Assembly (NCBI RefSeq): GCF_032854445.1
Contig: NC_088307.1
Span: 25,433,953-25,497,952 of the forward strand
Length of the DNA: 64,000 bases
Source of the DNA: Liolophura sinensis
Taxonomy: Eukaryota > Mollusca > Polyplacophora > Chitonida > Chitonidae
Direction: 5' to 3'
The notes under the pieces were generated by a model. The model made no database searches, was not told the origin of the DNA, and saw only the letters and a program-made list of their open reading frames with translations. The translations under genes were made by a program, and so were the position numbers. Each line of letters starts with the position of its first letter. Position 1 is the stretch's first letter. This document shows positions 35,914-48,866 of this stretch, piece after piece.

Positions 35914-36319
35914 ACTGACAAAATTACACTTTTTGCAAAGCCCTGAAATCGGCCAGCCAAACCAATATAATTTTGCCTCCAAAATCAAGCAACAAAGGTG
36001 CATAAATTACACTGAAAGTTGCTCTTTCATATGCGAAAACTGGTTGTTTGGTGTCCTTTGTTTTTGAACTTTTTTTGTACAGATTTGCAATAACTGCTCC
36101 ATCCCACAAAATAGTTGATGTTATTTTGCATCCACGTACTTCGTTTAATGAAGTGTTGAGGTAAAAATAAAAGATGTGGGGGAAATTGGCCGACTGATAA
36201 ATCTTTCAGCATACAGGAAGGGTATTAAACTTTACTAAATTAAAGCCTAGGTAAATTATACTTATCAAGTATTCGAAAATGAAAAAATACAAAACTGGCT
36301 TTCCAGTTCTAACAGTTTA
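35914..36319. repeat. Composite dispersed repeat
   Basis: Left part (35914-36039, with GTGCATAAATTACACTGAAA and CATATGCGAAAA) recurs near 62505-62630; right part (36117-36319, with GAGGTAAAAATAAAAGATGT and AAGTATTCGAAAATGAAAAA) recurs at 38597-38781. The pieces suggest an unidentified interspersed element of at least 400 bp. Confidence 0.75.
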
Positions 36320-37507
36320 AATAAATAAATAAATAAATAACAAACACATAAGTAAAACACTCTCTGACAGAAGAGAATTCAAAGAAGTAGCCAATAAGTT
36401 AGAGACAATGTAAAATGCACTGTAACTAAACTGATATGTAAATTTTCGGTAAATATGAGTAAAACTGTATGCATCCTATAATTGTCACGGGATCAGTCAT
36501 TATCAAAGAAAAATTTGATCTAGCAAAATGCTGCAACCATTTGTGCATACAATGTCCGTGTTTGTCCATTCCTGTACCCTTTTTACACCCCACCCCACCC
36601 AACCCCCAGTGCTCCTGCTCTACCCACAGACCACAGCCAATATTGATGGGTCGTGTTTGATCTGACGTGTTCGGGGCGCGTGACCATATGCTTTCCTCTC
36701 CCAGAGGCATGTCAGAGTTGCCCTGTGCCAATCATGGCATCTGAATCAAAAACGTGGCTTACGTATTAAAAACGTGGCTGGTTGAGGCATTCCTTGATCT
36801 CCCACCAATCAGGGGGTGAATAGAGGCCGAGGCAAATAGCTGGGTGCCAACTGCAGCGCAGTCCATTCCGTCATCATTAGAGACGCAAGTGCCAGAAAAA
36901 CTTGCCACTAAATACGTGATTAAGCAAATCTCCCTGGGCTTTGCGCATTGAGAGCATGCTTTTTACACAAGAACCAGCAGGGCCCTTGGGGGAATAGGCT
37001 GGTGGGGTGACAGGGTATCTTATTATAGCACTCCCCGGGGAAGGATGACACTGCCTGTATCATACATGAAGAACAGTTCGCTTACTATATCCTCTCCACG
37101 ACAGCAAATGTTCATCTACTACCTGGATTGGGCAACATTTAGAAAAGTTTTTATCTTGTTTTTCTATAGCATATTTTGAGATTATTATTCTTGGTCCACT
37201 GATAAATTAATATCATATCACTAACAGCTTTCATGACATCCTGAAAGTGAATAAAAATTAAATTGGCTTTTTCACATGCAAAAAGGATACTTCCTGTTGA
37301 ATGAGCAGGCGTGATAATGCCTTTATAAGGCTTGCACACTATCACACTATACTGTAAATGTTTGCAAACTTGTGCAGCATTCAACAACAACAACCACCAC
37401 AACTGCTCGGTTTTCAATAGTTTGTCAAGATGAAATTCCTACTCATGAAAATACTTTCCAGGGAGCATTTTGCCACTAGGATTGGTCCACCTTTATATGG
37501 CACCATG

Positions 37508-37592
37508 TATTTATTTATTTATTTATTTGATTGGTGTTTTATGCCATACTCAAGAATATTCCACTTATACACTGGTGGCCAGCATTATGGTG
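37508..37592 (-). mobile_element. SINE fragment (tail and proximal body)
   Basis: Long TTTA tail, GATTGGTGTTTTATGCCATA, CTCAAGAATATTCCACTTAT and GGCCAGCATTATGGTG, then unrelated DNA. Confidence 0.85.
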
Positions 37593-37662
37593 TTTCTGTT
37601 GTCCTCTGCTTTATGTATGAATTCAGTTCAAATTCCTCATATATCATTGTTCAGACCAGGAT

Positions 37663-37694
37663 TCATCATCATCATCATCATCATCATCACCATC
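37663..37694. repeat. CAT trinucleotide microsatellite
   Basis: About ten ATC units with one CAC interruption. Confidence 0.95.
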
Positions 37695-38596
37695 AGAAGT
37701 AGTAGTAGTCATGGTTTCATAACACAGGTAGTTTAAATCTGGAATCTTTACATCTCAAGAGTTTTGCCGACAGAGCAGCATGAAGATCACATGCTGATAG
37801 TGTCTGATTTGGGAGACCTGTTGTAGGCGTTCCTAAACAACCATCTGTTATACAGCGATTAAGACATCAAAATGCCGTGACTGGCCACGATAGTACAGAA
37901 GGTGGAATGTTCGCTACGGACGGCAGTAGATCGAGGGTCAATCCTGGGTCGAGTCACACCTAAGACCTTAAAAGTGGAAGTGGTAACTTCCTCACTTAGC
38001 GTTCATCATGAACGGAATAGTGCAACGACTGGTTGACCCGTATCAGCATAATGGCTCGGGCGGGGTTGCTTACTTGCCTTCGTTAAGTCGTCTCAGTGAA
38101 GCAGCACTAGATAAAAGAGTGGCAGAAATCCGTCCTGCAACAAGGAGGCACATTACATACACTCTAAGGACTCCTTCGTCATCATACGACGGAAAGGCTG
38201 TCAAGTACGACAGAAAGGCTGTCAAGTACGACGTCAAACCCCAAGCACTCACTGGCTCACAATGCTATGTGAACCTATCTCAGGCCTGTTACCCTAAAAG
38301 TCACAATTTTTTTCAACCCAAGGTTTATATGAAGCTGACTTGACAGATGATTTTTTAGAACTGTCCATTTCCACATGTCCATCAAATTAAACAGCATGAA
38401 CTTTTAAAACTTTTCAGGACTGGCACTGTAGACAGATAGATATATTGTAGATATATATATTCTTCTGTGAATGCTCGGGAATAAAGTCCAACTAACTTTT
38501 TTGATGAAACCCTGTCATCAAGGTCAACTTAAATCTGTTCTTCATTAAGATTCATCATTACAGCATATTAATCAAAAACTGTGCACATTCCAAAAA

Positions 38597-38781
38597 GATG
38601 TTATTGTGCATCCATGTCGTTTAATGAATAATTGAGGTAAAAATAAAAGATGTAGGAGATATTGGTCGATTGATAAATCTTTCGACATATTAAACTTTGT
38701 AAGACCTGTTGTGTCTATATAAATTATCAAGTATTCGAAAATGAAAAAATACAAAACTGGCTTTCCAGTTCTAAAAGTTTA
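38597..38781. repeat. Second copy of dispersed composite repeat
   Basis: Matches 36117-36319 over most of its length with a deletion near the AAGGGTATTAAACTTTACT block. Copies share the 3' limit AGTTCTAAMAGTTTA. Confidence 0.85.
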
Positions 38782-41700
38782 TTATACGTAGCGAATAAAT
38801 TTCAGTCTTTTTGATGAAGAAATTACAGCAAACTTGTTATAGTCCAAGTGATGTGATATGGTCAAGAGAATCGTTTTGTCTTAGCCACCTGGTTGGAGTT
38901 AGTCAAGCAGAACTGCTGGATGTGCCGAAACCTTTCCACATAGTCTACAGATTAACTAGCGTATCCCTGCAGGTGTCTGCCTCTAACCACTATGTACTCA
39001 GTGAGAAACTCTGAGCCTCTGTCGTGTCGGGAGTTGTAGAAAATTGTAGGCTCTTCGCACCCTCCAACCTGACAGGAGGGAATTATGGGAGTCTGAATAG
39101 CACGAGGTAATGGGGGAGGTCCTTACAGATATATAATCAACTTTCGCGAATTCTCCCAACAACGGAAGCCGTGAAATCCCCCCGGGAGGCGGGCAGAAGA
39201 GTTGATCAAGAGGGAAAATCAATACAGGCGACCAGAGACCTATAATGCCTGGCCCGGCTGAAAACACTATAATCCTCTAATTCAAGGTATATCAAACCCT
39301 GAATGTGCACAGATCGTTCCAAACTTGCTGTTTTACAGACTAGATACTTTTATTTTTCTTTTTTCCTGTTTTATATTTTTTTTGAGATTTAGATTCCAAA
39401 AGATATTGATACATTGATTTCCGCCTCACACTGCGCTGTAGCTATATAGCTTGTCCCAGCTCTATACTCTCTGAGCAGGTCCTGTGGTTTGCTGACATTG
39501 AACCATTGATTTACACCTGTGCAGGAGAGCAACACGCTCTTAGCATGCTGATCATGTCTGTCAAATGCCAGCCGGAGAAAAACTCCCCCCAGCTATGGCC
39601 TCATAAATCAGCCGGCTTCCTTCGCACTCATCTTTCCACATCACAGCAGGCCTAGGCCCACAGAAAGAATTTCACCACCACACTACCAGGTGGCGCCACC
39701 TGTAATCTCCTAACAAATTGCTCTACAAATTCATGGCTTCTTTCGAGGGACATTTCCCTTGATTCTTCAATAAATTTTCTGTTTTTGTTTTTTTTTTGTT
39801 TCTGTTTTTGTTTTTCAGAAGCATGTCTCTTCATTTTATTCCCCTTTTGGTCCTCATGCATTTTACACAACATCTTATTGAACATGTATGTCATACACTC
39901 ATGTTGTTGTATTATCAACACTAAAAATGTTTCTCTGCCAAGATGCAGAAAAAAAAATCTGGATTCCTAAAATAGCAACTGTTTTTTTTTCTCTATATCG
40001 TTACAAGCAACAATAACATACATTTTGATAATGAATATAAAGCGCCAATCTTGCCCCTTTACAGTTACCAGGTATAGCTGCTGGGTGAAGATTAAACAGT
40101 AAATTTCATCAATCGTTCTCTTCCCCTTCTGATAAATTTAACAGTATTTCATGGGAAAAATGTCATGTAATTTAAAACTTGTCAGAATTTCAAAATGATT
40201 TTGTTCGGCAAATTCTTTTTCTCCTTATTATATTCAAACAATTTGGCTGTCCAATTTAATACCAGGATGTCATCCAACTCTCACACTTCCGTCTACAGGA
40301 TTTTTTCATATCCTATGGCAGAAGTTTAATCTAAAAGTTGCACGAGAAGTACATCACTAATTTAATAACCTGAGTGACATAGGTCACAACCGAACTCATC
40401 TGCGTCCTCTCACATGTCAAGCAGAGCAGCCAAAATAAAAAAAGCAATGCTTTTCACTTGAAGTAATTTGGCAATTCATTTCATTTCACCACCAAAACTT
40501 TTCTCTGTTGTGAGAAAAAGAAAAAAAGTGTGCAGAAAAAAAAAATATCGGCCAACATGTGGTGTTCGTCATCTTTTCAAAGACGTCAAAAAAAAAGTAT
40601 ATATCAAATCAGTTTTGTTTCAATCTCGAAGGGAGGTTTGAGTTGTAGGCTATACCTCTCAGCTGGGCTACGCTTGTCAGCTCAATAGAATGTCTCTATT
40701 CGCTGAAGAGGAATTTAAGGCAGTTTGGCGTAAACTCGATCAATGCTCTCTTAGGAATAATGTATGGACAATTTTTATGCCATCCATGTTAAAAGCTTTG
40801 AGAAATTTTGGGCAAAAACGTTCAATGTTCTTTTTTTTTTTTAAAAATGTGGACCAACTATAAATGTGCTCTTCAAGTTTCCTATCTTAGATCTATTGGA
40901 GAGGCTTTGCCAATAGTTTTTCTTTCAAAGATCCCGCAAGCAAGGAACTTGAGACTTGATATTGGAAAGCTTTCGGGGGTTTTCACGGGGAGGAAAATAC
41001 AGCCTGTAAGCAAACACATTAGGCCCAAGGAGCAGAGGAAACCCTAGAAAAAGGCCAGTGGTAAATAACACCGACGGCTTAACCATTTCAACAGCATTGC
41101 CCACATCGATTCCGCTCAATCCCATGGCAAGAGAGTTTGCTGCAGGACGCCAAATAAACGCTTGATTCGATCAGCAGGGAAAGACAACTCATCATCAGTC
41201 AATATTGGTGAAAGATACTGCACTCAAAATTTTTCTTTTTTTGATAGTTTCATGAAATAAAAAAATCTCAATATCGTATTTTTATTCTTAGACACGCATG
41301 ATAAACAAATTTACAGGAATACTCAAAGCCACATTTTTTTTGCAGGATACTTGATAAACAGAAAACCTATTAGACCATATACAACGAGAGAAAGGCTTAC
41401 CAAATCATTACTTTTTTAGGGTGGGGGACAGAGTTAAAGATGTTCCTTACGTCCAAAAGAATCTTGAAATAGCTTGGTCAAAGATTGTGACATTGGGCCC
41501 AGCACACGGGCAGCCTGTACTGTTTGGTCAAAGACATTGGATCTTGTCTGATGTTGAAGAATGTCAATACGGCGCAGAGAAATGTGCAAATGTTCCCATA
41601 CCCACAGACTAATTGGGAAATGAGTATTTCGAGTCATCAATAGCCGTTTTCTTTCCATTCCATTAAGTCAGCCTTCAGGCCACTGAGGTTTACCACTGAA

Positions 41701-42185
41701 ATCAACCAGTTTCTTAAAGCCGAGTGTGTCTAAATAAAATCCAAGGAGTCATTTGAATTCTCTCATCTTCTATGGAATGAAGAAAGAATTGGCAATGGGA
41801 GGAAATTGGCGTTGATCAACCCAGGGCAAACCAGGAATACAAACCTGGATTCATCTGCACTTTGGAAAACAAACACTGTTGACAGCCACAAGAAGTTGCC
41901 AGATTGTATACATCTCTCCTCTGACGAGGACATTTTCTTCTCATAAATTTCTTAAACCTCTTGATTAATCCATATTTCAAGCCTATTTGACTTACATGTC
42001 TATGATAGGTTTAAAGTAGGTCAGAAACCAGCCTTGGTACTTGTGTGTACACTTTCAGCTATAATATGAACATAACTGAATCTGTCAAATATCTAAATAC
42101 TTTCCCTGGTAGTGATCATATATCCACTGTGTATTGGAAATCCTCTTCAACATTGTGAATATACAGACCTTCGCCCCAGGAAAAG

Positions 42186-42646
42186 TGCTTCAGCTCTATG
42201 TATGGCAGATTGTTTCAGCTCTGTGAATGGCAGAGGGCCTCTGCTCTGTGAATGGCAGAGGGTTTCAGCTCTATGTATGGCAGAGGGCCTCTGCTCTGTG
42301 AATGGCAGATGGCCTCTGCTCTGTGAATGGCAGAGGGTTTCAGCTCTATGTATGGCAGAGGGTTTCAGCTCTATGTATGGCAGAAGGTTTCAGCTCTATG
42401 TATGGCAGAGGGTTTCAGTTCTACGTATGGCAGAGGGTTTCAGCTCTATGTATGGCAGAAGGTTTCACCTCTATGTATGGCAGAAGGTTTCACTTCTATG
42501 TATGGCAGAGGGTCTCTGCTCTATGTATGGCAGAAGGTCTCTGCTCTATGTATGGCAGAAGGTTTCAGCTCTAGGTATGGCAGAAGGTTTCAGCTCTATG
42601 TATGGCAGAGGGTTTCAACTCTATGAATGGGAGACGGTTTCACCTC
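42186..42646. repeat. 25-bp minisatellite next to DDR exon A
   Basis: About eighteen units of GGTTTCAGCTCTATGTATGG plus CAGAG, with a second subtype GGCCTCTGCTCTGTGAATGG. It ends 41 bp from the exon A donor on the intron side. Frame-shifted pseudo-ORFs across it are artefacts. Confidence 0.95.
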
Positions 42647-42687
42647 ACTATTGAACAGGAATTTAGGTGTGTATACTGAAGACTTAC

Positions 42688-42793
42688 CTGGAGTATTGAG
42701 GTCCGACAGTCCCCTCATCGTAGGAGCTACTGGCAGTAATGGCACTGTCTGGAATGGCTCCTGACTGCATTCCCAGAGCTGTCCGACACTGAG
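42688..42793 (-). CDS. DDR: DDR exon A: start of N-terminal discoidin (DS) domain
   Basis: First recognisable coding exon of a discoidin domain receptor, a collagen-binding receptor tyrosine kinase of the plasma membrane. Minus strand, 106 bp, bounded by an acceptor (TTAACAG, AG at 42794-42795) and a consensus donor GTAAGT just below 42688. It reads AQCRTALGMQ, then IPDSAITASSSY, matching the opening of the vertebrate DDR DS domain (CRYALGM, IPDxDITASS). I number residues from its split first codon: Cys3 is the first conserved DS cysteine, and Tyr25 sits where vertebrate DDRs carry the collagen-contacting Trp. The exon enters in phase 1 and leaves in phase 2; its last two bases plus the first base of exon B make Arg36. 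The signal peptide must come from an exon further right. A 25-bp minisatellite begins about 40 bp past its donor. Confidence 0.93.
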
Positions 42794-45700
42794 CTGTTAA
42801 CACACAAGATACATTGACACGTGAGTCAAACAGCAATATAACAGGTAAGGCATAGGTAATACAAATGGCAAAGATAAAAGTGAAACAAATGGCAAAAAAA
42901 AAAAAAAAAAAAAAAAGAAATCAAATGGAAAATGTGAATCTATAGTTTAGTGCAGAAATAAATGTACACAAATGTTAAATTTGTAAGAAAAAATACACAA
43001 ATTTGTAAGAAAAAATACACAAATTTGTAAGAAAGTCAGACACCAGAATATTCACAATAATGTACCAAATGATTAAAAAAAAAACAGTAAATGGGAATCA
43101 TGTACATCAGGGCAATTTGATTTCATCAGCATATACTTCTGCACAACAAGTCAAATTCTCCCAAAGCAAAAGACTTCTGGATACAGACGCATACAAATGA
43201 AACCCGAGTGACTCATTTCAAAACATGCAGAACTGTTGCTTACATGAAAAATAAGTTTACATAAAATGTCTTTTGATGTGAATGATGTGGTGATGATGAA
43301 ACAACTGTTATAAGTTTTAATGTCAGTTGCTTGTGTTGATGCAGTTGTAGTCCTCCTACTGTGTGGCTTCGGAGGAAAACCGTGTCATGTGAAATGTTAT
43401 AAGATGTGTTAAGAAGATTTCCCACCTTGTTTGACTTAGGTTGACACTTAGCGGCCAGTGATATAAGCTGAAGTAATGACTAACATTAGCATTGCTGTCT
43501 ATCAGTTCTTTTGAATCACCCGTTGCTGTTCAGTTTGGTTTAGAGAGTAGATAAACAGAGAGAAGGTCTGACGGCCAGGCGGGAAACCACAGGAGAAAAC
43601 CACAGAGAGCCAGTCTTATGGGCTAGTCTTTAGTCCCGAAGATCTCCACCAGCAGGAATTCTTAGAACTCGACACCCCAGAAAGTCAGAGCCCCGCAATA
43701 CATGCACCCTAAAAAGCATCACAGTGTTGTTGGAAAATATTTTCTTTGCCGCGGATAAAATGCCGGCGTCATTTGTTCATTGCTCTGGGCCAATCTTGCA
43801 GCCAGCTGGAATCAGGTGCCTGACTGGTCTGTCGAAAATAACAAGAGGTAAAACCTTTGGGAACTGGACTGTTTTGAGGTGGGAGGAAAGGCCCTGGGAG
43901 AAGACCCAGGATAAATATGACAGCTAGGCTTTATACTACTAGAGATGATGTCACTTAACACCAATGTATGCTTGATATAGGGTATCCTGATGCTGCACAC
44001 ATTGTAGATATTAGTTAGTGGCTTAAGTGAAAGAATTGCAAAAGGTTATTTTTGCCACACTACTACATAGTTTCCACAGACACAATGATGGGTGTGGACG
44101 AAACAAGTACCCACATAAGATACCTGTAATTTGGAACAAATTTATCATGATTTGTAAAACTTTTTAAATCACTGATTGAAAATGAAATAAATTTGGTTAA
44201 TATTTAGCATCAACTGTATGTCATTATGAACACATTATGATTTTCGATATTTGAGCATAGTTTCACTGCATCGGTTCTTAGTTTGTTTCACACATACCAG
44301 AACGGTATTGGTAGTAAATTATTTTAAAGTGGTCTTTCAGTGGAGTTTAAAAGTTGAATTACAGGAATAATTCAAAAAGTTTCTTAGGGAATTACATGCT
44401 TAGCAGCTTCTTGAATTATATTGGTAGATTTTACTTAACTCTTAAATCTTTGATGAACCATTGATAAATGATACAAAGGAAAAGGTTATGCCCCCTGTTG
44501 GCTGATACAAACGCTTGTTTCTTATGACAAAAACATTTTTTACTTCGACTTCGAAACATACTTCGACTCACTTCTGATTGAGACTCTTCCATTCCAGACA
44601 ATAAAGCTATTGGCACTGCCTGTGATACAAGGTTCCTCCCACCTTACAAGTCCTGTGGTAGGTTTACACCAGCTATGTATCACACACAGGTGCCAACAGA
44701 CCTGCTGTTTTACTGTTTGCTTAAGGAGGGTCTCATTTCTGCTCTCATCTACATTAAAAGGTCACCAAAGTGGCCATGATTAAAGTCTGACCAGACCAAT
44801 GGGGGTAACAGCTTATCATTGCCATGGGTATTAATCTCCTCTTATCTGGGATCTTCCAGCTTTAACGGCCATGCCTGCCATCAACCATGTGGAGAATCCC
44901 ACACAGCAATGATCTACGACTGGAGCCAGCCTAAGACAAGTGATTCACCATCAAACATGGCTGCCCACTCCTGATATCTGGCCCAGGAATCAAGGGCATG
45001 TAAACCACGGATAAGTAGCGAATTCCCTGATTCCTGGCCAGATACCGCTGCTTCCCTGGTAGCGACAGACAGAGACACCTAGATCTCCCCTAACTGAATA
45101 GCTTTGTGGCTCTGACATTAACTGATTGGTACAGAGGTAGATTCCTGTCATATCATCAACTGCAACAAGGAATTTCACACTGTGTATTCAAAGCTATAGG
45201 TTATGGGCTGACTATTCCGCCATCCACATTCTTAGAAATGATTTAGATGACTTGGCTATGCCCTTCTACACTAACTACATGAATCACAATCTTCACACAC
45301 ACTGAATGTCTATATACACAGTTCCTTCTGCAAAGACCTTGAGCCGTTTTTCTTCGAGTCTAAACAGTGAAACAGTACATAATCTATTAGATATACAATA
45401 TGTATCAATGCAGATTATTAATGGACTGTCCATTTGAGAATCCTTCTGACAAGTCTAGTCTATTAACTTTCCACTACCTTGTACTCTAACAGATTTCCAC
45501 TGACCACAAACAGGAAATGAAGTTTTCAGCACCAAACTTTATGCTGTATCTCTTTTAGGAGGTTGTCTGATTTCAAACACCATATCAAAGATAAAGATTG
45601 CTTTTTCTTTATTCAGGCCTGCAGCAATAATTCTTTCAAAGCCTTACTTTCCACTCTCTATATTTTTTTTTTGCACTGCTTGTAGTTCACTTTTTCTCAC

Positions 45701-46353
45701 TCATTTCCGACTATATTTCACTTCTTCTTTGTGATAATTAATTTGATTTTTTTTCAGAGATATGTTTCCCCTTGCCTGTGAACAGTCAAAAAAACCTCTC
45801 ATCCTAAGCCTTGCAAAAACTCCTGGCAATCAGAAAAAATCCTTAATTAAACTAAAATTCAAATAAGCAGGAAGGAAGTACACATGTAGGGCATACACAG
45901 AATGAATATCAGATATTTCGTCTTAAGATCCATGACAGCCCCTGAAAATTCTGCCAATGTCAGTATGACCCTTGTCTTGCTGTGAACTTGGACTGACCAC
46001 AGCCTAAAACATTCATCAGCCAATCCATTAATCTGACTAAATAAAACAATCAATACCAATCAAGGGACGGTCTCAATAATTTAGCAGATTTGCTGCACAC
46101 AATGATCCCTGGCACATGGATTTTTTCCGCTTTTTGACATTTAAGAAATTCCTGTTACATTTAGTTGTGTTTGAGAGAAGCTGAGCCTATTCCAATTTGT
46201 CCAAGAAATCTATTTTTTTCTTGCATTCTTACTCTGTCAACTGAATAAAAATTTTTTTTAATTAAGCCCAATGTGATACAAGTGAAGAAGAGAGATTGAA
46301 ATATACATTAATTTATTAGTCCAACTGATGGTATTTCACCTAAAATTTGGATT

Positions 46354-46500
46354 GTAAAAATGCACTTTTGGAAGCATATTAAGGCCTTAAAAATGCTTTT
46401 TTTTTGGATGCCAACATGTATGAATCAGAATCAAGTAAAATCTATCCCATGAAAAATGCTTAACTTTAAGGTGAAATATAGTTTTTGCTTTGAACATTAA
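46354..46500. repeat. Third copy of the 12.2/18.3 kb dispersed repeat
   Basis: TAAAAATGCACTTTTGGAAG, AAGGCCTTAAAAATGC, GATGCCAACATGTA and GAATCAGAATCAAGTAAAAT match the copy at 18.3 kb; it also has TTAACTTTAAGGTGAAATAT, close to the 41-bp satellite unit. Confidence 0.7.
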
Positions 46501-47357
46501 AAAAAACTTGAAAAACTACAGTAATCTTGAAATATGTGTTTTCAGCTGTTGATGACTTGCATATATCTCAGCTAAATGCTGCGCTGGTTAGGATTTAACA
46601 AACGTGCACCTTTTGTAGTTATGGGGAATAACAAACTGAGACAACTAAACTTGATGTAAGATCTGTTGTGAGAGCTGAACCTTAGATCACTGAGCCAACG
46701 AGAGAACTACCGGTTCACCTGTCCTCAGGCCAAAGCACAGCAGGTGTCTTCGACAAGACTGAGATTTGTTTGTTTCCTACATTCACACACAGCACATGTC
46801 CACCCATTGATAGAATCAAGATGGCTGACAAACCCATAAACAATTTGGTTGGTTGGTTGTTTGCTTAGGGTTCTAACATCAATCTGAGCTTTATTTACAA
46901 TTCATGTACATAAGCATTCAAACGTAGTCTGCAGATCAGATATATACATGCAATGACCTCTAAATTGCAAGGTCAAATCAATTATTTCACAATAGATTTA
47001 TCTATTTCTTGATTAAGAATGCTTTACAGTTCACACTGTTTAAATTCTATAAAGCAGCACCCTGATTTTTTTTTGTTTAATTATTTAGCGATAATTCCTT
47101 TGCTGTCAACACATGAAAATTATCTCAAATAATTTCTACCAGTCTTCCTAACAACAAATTAAAATAAAATAAATTCTAACCATCTATCATCACACTGATC
47201 TAAACACTGGCAAAAACACATCCAACAAAGCTAGTATTAGGTAAGAGACACAGGTCATCAATTTTCAATGTTCATCTCTTAAAATATCAATTAATCAATC
47301 AATCTTGTCATATGTGTCAGTAAATGACCCCTGATTACAATGAGGCAGCTAGTCTGG

Positions 47358-47402
47358 GGGTGGGGGTGTGTGTGTGTGGGGGGGGGGGTGGGGGGGGGGG
47401 GT
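47358..47402 (+). repeat. G/T simple tract with quadruplex potential
   Basis: GGGGGTGGGGGTGTGTGTG followed by long G runs (10 and 11 G) within 45 bp. Confidence 0.85.
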
Positions 47403-47768
47403 GTGAAGGCTAGGAGCAAACTGTACCTGTAGCTGATTGCATTTCTATGTTCACTTATGTCTCTCTACCAGGCATAATAACCAAGTATTTGTCCATTATC
47501 TCACAGATGAAAAACTAGGTTGCTTGTCAAACATTGTTCCCATGTTTAGGGTCGCTGATGTGATAAGCTGTCTAATGCCCCAGACAAAGAGGCTGAGAGA
47601 CTGACTGTTAAGTACAGGCTACCATAATGCTGGCGCCCTGGGACTAATACACGAACTGTCAAAGTAAATGTATTGGCTTCAATTATCACAATTAGAATAA
47701 TGCAGTGTGGGAGGAAAAATGGAAGATTCCTAATATATCTGACCTATTGGGGCAGGACTTGAATACAT

Positions 47769-47791
47769 GTATATATATATATATATATATG
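47769..47791. repeat. AT dinucleotide microsatellite
   Basis: About eleven AT units. A shorter one is at 25878-25894. Confidence 0.9.
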
Positions 47792-48094
47792 TACCTATGC
47801 ATGTATGTATTCAGGTGGTCATTTGTCCACCTAGCCAGGAGATATACGAGTACCAGCTGTATTGATCTTTACTGGTCATCTTATGATTCAGTGCAAAAAG
47901 CATGTCATACATTCAGGCTGATGAAATTAAACAGCTACATAAATTTTGCTGGAAAAAAACTCTTGCATCAAGAAAGCAATGTAAACTATAACCCTGAAAC
48001 CTGAATATAGGAACATACTTCCGGGTCCACAGACTGATGGCGGTAAATGACAAGAGCATCGGACGGTCACTTCAAGACCCATCAAGTGAAAAAT

Positions 48095-48866
48095 TTCAAT
48101 TCAAGAATCACCAACTGAAAGAGCTCATTTCAATAATCACTAACTGAAAGAGCTCATTTCAAGAATCACTAACTGAAAAACCTCATTTCAAGAATCACCA
48201 AATGAAAGACCTCATTTCGAGAATCACCAAATGAAAGATCATATTTCAAGAATCACCAACTGAAAGACATCATTTCAAGAATCACCAACTGAAAGACCTC
48301 ATTTCAAGAATCACCAATTGAAAGACCTCATTTCAAGAATCACCAAATGAAAGATCACATTTCAAGAATCACCAAATGAAATATCACATTTCAAGAATCA
48401 CCAAATGAAAGACCTCATTTCAAGAATCACCAACTGAAAGATCACATGTCAAGAATCACCAACTGAAAGATCTCATTTCAAGAATCACCAAATGAAAGAT
48501 CTCATATCAAGAGTCACCAAATAAAAGAACTCATTTCAAGAATCACTAACTGGAAATCCTCATTTCAAGAATCACCAACTGAAAGACATCATTTCAAGAA
48601 TCACCATCTGAAAGATCTCATTTCAAGAATCACCAACTGAAAGACATCATTTCAAGAATCACCAACTGAAAGATCACATGTCAAGAATCACCAACTGAAA
48701 GATCTCATTTCAAGAATCACCAAATAAAAGAACTCATTTCAAGAGTCACCAAATAAAAGAACTCATTTCAAGAGTCACAAACTGAAAGATGGCATTTCAA
48801 GAATCACCAACTGAAAGATCTCATATCAAGAATCACCAACTGAAAGATCGCATTTCAAGAATCACA
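48095..48866. repeat. 29-bp minisatellite
   Basis: About 27 units of ATTTCAAGAATCACCAACTG plus AAAGACCTC. Units vary at CCAACTG/CCAAATG/CTAACTG and at the last bases (ACCTC, ATCAC, ACATC). Degenerate relatives continue to about 49.1 kb. Confidence 0.95.

Larger units (their letters stand above)
35122..42687 (-). other. DDR intron A-B (7.6 kb)
   Basis: Contains SINE fragments at 35.3 and 37.5 kb, a dispersed composite repeat (35.9-36.3 and 38.6-38.8 kb), a CAT microsatellite at 37.67 kb and the 25-bp array at 42.2-42.6 kb. 38.8-42.1 kb shows no supported feature. Confidence 0.8.
2547..42793 (-). other. DDR: DDR gene span within the window (partial at both ends)
   Basis: Seven coding exons, 1,596 bp, encode 532 codons spread over 40 kb, entirely on the minus strand. 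Introns run (5' to 3' in the gene) 35122-42687, 25372-34979, 8853-25281, 5457-8704, 3663-4931 and 2976-3506; all start GT and end AG. The order DS domain, DS-like domain, stalk, membrane helix is diagnostic for discoidin domain receptors. Missing parts are the signal peptide and 5' UTR (right) and the juxtamembrane remainder and tyrosine kinase domain (left). I cannot say whether it is orthologous to DDR1 or DDR2; many invertebrates have DDRs that predate that split. Confidence 0.93.

Noticed and set aside
36316-36341. AAATAAATAAATAAATAA run as an opposite-strand SINE tail
   Set aside because: The preceding bases are part of the dispersed repeat, not the SINE body; simple repeat only.
42112-42654. 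180-codon open frame with MAEGFSSMYGR-type repeats
   Set aside because: Three overlapping frames of the 25-bp minisatellite are all open; it lies in an intron next to exon A.
47620-47645. Possible opposite-orientation SINE scrap (ACCATAATGCTGGC)
   Set aside because: Only 14 bp match and the flanks do not continue the similarity; treated as chance, though it would break the orientation bias if real.
48095-48866. CRISPR-like array
   Set aside because: Units are contiguous with no unique spacers, and the DNA is eukaryotic.
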